A stretch of 64,000 nucleotides of DNA from Pilatotrama ljubarskyi (lineage: Eukaryota; Basidiomycota; Agaricomycetes; Polyporales; Polyporaceae): NCBI GenBank assembly GCA_022385805.1, contig MU277675.1, positions 184,594-248,593 of the forward strand. Reading direction: 5' to 3'. This document shows positions 61,781 through 64,000 of the stretch, in pieces. Within the stretch, counting starts at the first letter, position 1, and the number at the start of each line of letters is the position of its first letter. The position numbers and the translations under genes are program-made. The notes below the pieces were generated by a model that worked only from the letters and a program-made list of their open reading frames with translations, was not told the origin of the DNA and did no database searches.

Positions 61781-64000
61781 CTTGTTCAGTCGGGAACGTG
61801 AAAGGGGGAGGCGAGGTCGACCTCGAGGAGGTCGTGGAGGTCGAGAGGGAGGGAATGAAATGCATGTCGACTTCGCGAGGCAGGTTATAAATCGCCAATA
61901 GTTCTTGCTAGGCAGGCGGGTTAGCCGAACGGAGCGCTAGTCCCCCGGCTATGAGCCACTTGAATGTTGATGCGAGAGGCAGGGTCGGTGCGTACGACCT
62001 GTATGACGACCAGAGGGCTTCAGAAGAAGATTTGAGCTAGCTCTGCTTTGATACATTGAGCTCTCGAGCCTCCACATCGTGTTGAAGTAAAAATGATAGG
62101 ATCGTCCGTATGAATTTCACTGCATCCGCGTTATAGCACTCCCAGTCAGAATGCCTTCACGGTTGTGATCAACGTCATGCGAAGCTACGCCTGGCCACGC
62201 GAGAGGTGTGAAACAGCCGAGATTTGCCGGGACCGTATGGCACCGTAGGATCCGTTCTTAAGTGGCCAAGACAATCGCGGCGCAAAGAAGCGTAATGTCG
62301 GCTGAGGCTGAGCGTAAGGACTCGGGACGCAAGTACATACGCCACGATTGGCAGTGTTCGCCCGGTTGACAAACTGTCGGCGTAGTCGTCGAGTCGGAAC
62401 GACCTGGCCGACTGTCGACAAAGTGAGAACATCCCGCCCGCTGGGATAGACCCGGTCCATTAGACTCCAGTGGACTCCCACGGTCGCGTGATCTCACAAA
62501 CAGATCACTGGCAACGCGCTCGCGTCGACAACTCCACGGACAACTCTCGCCAAACTAACAAGCTTGAGAGCTGTATCGGCTCAAATCCTCACAAAACCAA
62601 TACAATGCTCTCAAAAACGAATGTATAACATGCAGCTGAGATAGCATGTATGTCCGGCTGTCGATTGCTTGACCATCTACCTAAGATCATAGATTAGATG
62701 ACACAGACACCCGTGAGAGATAAGACTAGATGTTACCATAACGGGAGCTTACTACTACAAGGGTGGGAGATATGTTACGATACATCCGCTGAAATCATGC
62801 TGCCCGTCTCAGGCTCATTATAAACTGGGCTGCACATAATACTGACATGTTTTCGGATATGTATAGGACTAAGACCAGATGGGTAGGCCTGCTCAGTGAG
62901 AAGTGCCGCCAGCGCACTGGTACTTATATAAACGCCGAACGACCGATAGACGCCAGTGAGATACTACTGTAGATGTACTAGTACTATGTCTCCTACAATG
63001 TCCTGCTTAGATGGCTCGATTTCATCGTGCTGCACAGACGGCATGTAGGTGAGACCAATAAGGTTTGCATTATAGACTTAGATGCTTGAATCTGAAGTGC
63101 AGTGAGCATGGCAGCAGTCCCGGAGTGTCCTCTATCTTATCGCATTTGTTTGTCAAGTCACGCCCCCCTTGGGAGTCCGATGGACTCCATTGGACCGGGG
63201 TGGTCCCAGCAGGTGGGATGCTTTGGACAAAGTTGACGACGAACTTTTCCACGATATGGCCAACTCCGGCGGCACCTGTTGTGGGGGGGATCGGTGGCTC
63301 CGAGGATGAAGTTACCTTGCTTGTCAAGGTTCTAGGACCCCCACAATGAAGCTGATTTCGTGTCTCTGGGCCCGCCCGAAGAACATCCGTGAATTGCCGC
63401 ATGAACCCATCAGGAAAGCGGTTCTCACGCGTGGTCATCTCAGTCCTTCTCAGTTGCGCAGCGATGTCTGTCTGGCCACCGGCTGAGGTCATCGCTCTCT
63501 CTTCCAGGCGTATCCACTCGCTCCCAACTGCGGACTTTTACAGTCATCAACATACAGGTTCTGGGTCATAGTGCGTCCTGGAGTCCCTTGAATAACAACA
63601 AGGTAGCTCATACCTCTCATACATCAAATGAGAGGTGCGCTATGCTCTCAATGTTGCACACACGGATGCACTACACCTTCCCAAACCCCAAGGCACTGGC
63701 AGATGCTGAGTACTGAACACCGTGCGCAGCATGTATGCCATCGACAGTGTCGTGACCACTATGCCACACACATACACCTGTAACATGAACAAACATGCCA
63801 ATGTAGAAGATAGCAGTCAGTGACCCAAGCTTGCCCTCTCAGCAAGATGCAGCCATGCATCCAGTGTAAGCTCCCACTGTACATCTGTAAGTTGAAGTGT
63901 GATCACATGCACACGATACCATAGCATGCGGATTGTGTTGAACTAGGCGCTTAGTAATAGCAGCATAGTCAACCGGTCGCACTTAGTCATAGGTGCTGAC
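61781..64000. other. Right-end region without a supported gene
   Basis: Lower GC than the rest of the window from about 62.5 kb. A minus-strand frame at 63492-63070 (140 codons) contains HIVEKFVVNFVQSIPPAGTT, which looks protein-like, but it lacks flanking exons and I cannot name it; it may be a fragment of a mobile-element gene. Nothing else is recognisable to the window end. Confidence 0.35.

Overview
The window is nuclear DNA from a basidiomycete fungus, most likely an Agaricomycete. Genes are split by many short GT-AG introns (about 45-100 nt) with exons as small as 12 nt. Several protein families here are typical of mushroom-forming fungi: a DUF6534 membrane protein, an F-box protein, a KDZ (Kyakuja-Dileera-Zisupton) transposase and expanded A1 aspartic proteases. 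The secreted glucoamylase and proteases fit a saprotroph. I assembled exons by hand from splice sites and checked phase codon by codon; every assembly quoted as 'phase checked' is an open frame from ATG to stop.

Layout. 3.0-5.4 kb: CreA/Mig1-type carbon catabolite repressor. 6.8-7.6 kb: proline-rich Cys-cluster protein. 9.0-11.4 kb: deoxyhypusine hydroxylase and MRT4, divergent from a 235-bp spacer. 11.6-12.5 kb: AsaB/CmcJ-like oxygenase with an unresolved frame junction. 14.2-17.3 kb: DUF6534 membrane protein and a KRE9/KNH-like surface protein. 17.5-18.0 kb: tRNA-Gly(GCC) and, divergently, a U2 snRNA gene. 18.4-25.0 kb: trafficking and housekeeping genes (ERV46, VPS45, GSKIP-like, OGFr-domain). 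25.27-32.24 kb: a complete 6,970-bp KDZ DNA transposon with 354-bp terminal inverted repeats differing at one base, a 6-bp target duplication, an intact ~930-residue transposase and an antisense accessory gene. It sits 30 bp upstream of the ATG of a coiled-coil protein gene. 34.06 kb: a second, identical tRNA-Gly(GCC). 35.2-39.7 kb: aquaglyceroporin and SYLF-domain protein, divergent. 41.0-45.4 kb: two head-to-head paralogous membrane-anchored aspartic proteases with different intron content. 46.3-48.6 kb: ecto-nucleotide pyrophosphatase/phosphodiesterase. 48.7-50.4 kb: interrupted F-box gene. 51-55.7 kb: small unknown gene, dynactin p62, and a two-TM protein. 57.6-61.8 kb: glucoamylase (GH15 + CBM20) converging on a soluble pepsin-like protease.

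Functionally the window mixes single-copy housekeeping genes (eIF5A hypusination, 60S assembly, COPII and endosomal fusion, dynein/dynactin, spliceosomal U2) with secreted or surface degradative enzymes (glucoamylase, three aspartic proteases, NPP phosphodiesterase) of the kind usually under catabolite control. The KDZ element is the clearest mobile DNA and, with near-identical ends and an unbroken transposase frame, looks young and possibly autonomous. The non-protein highlights are the U2 snRNA and the two tRNAs.
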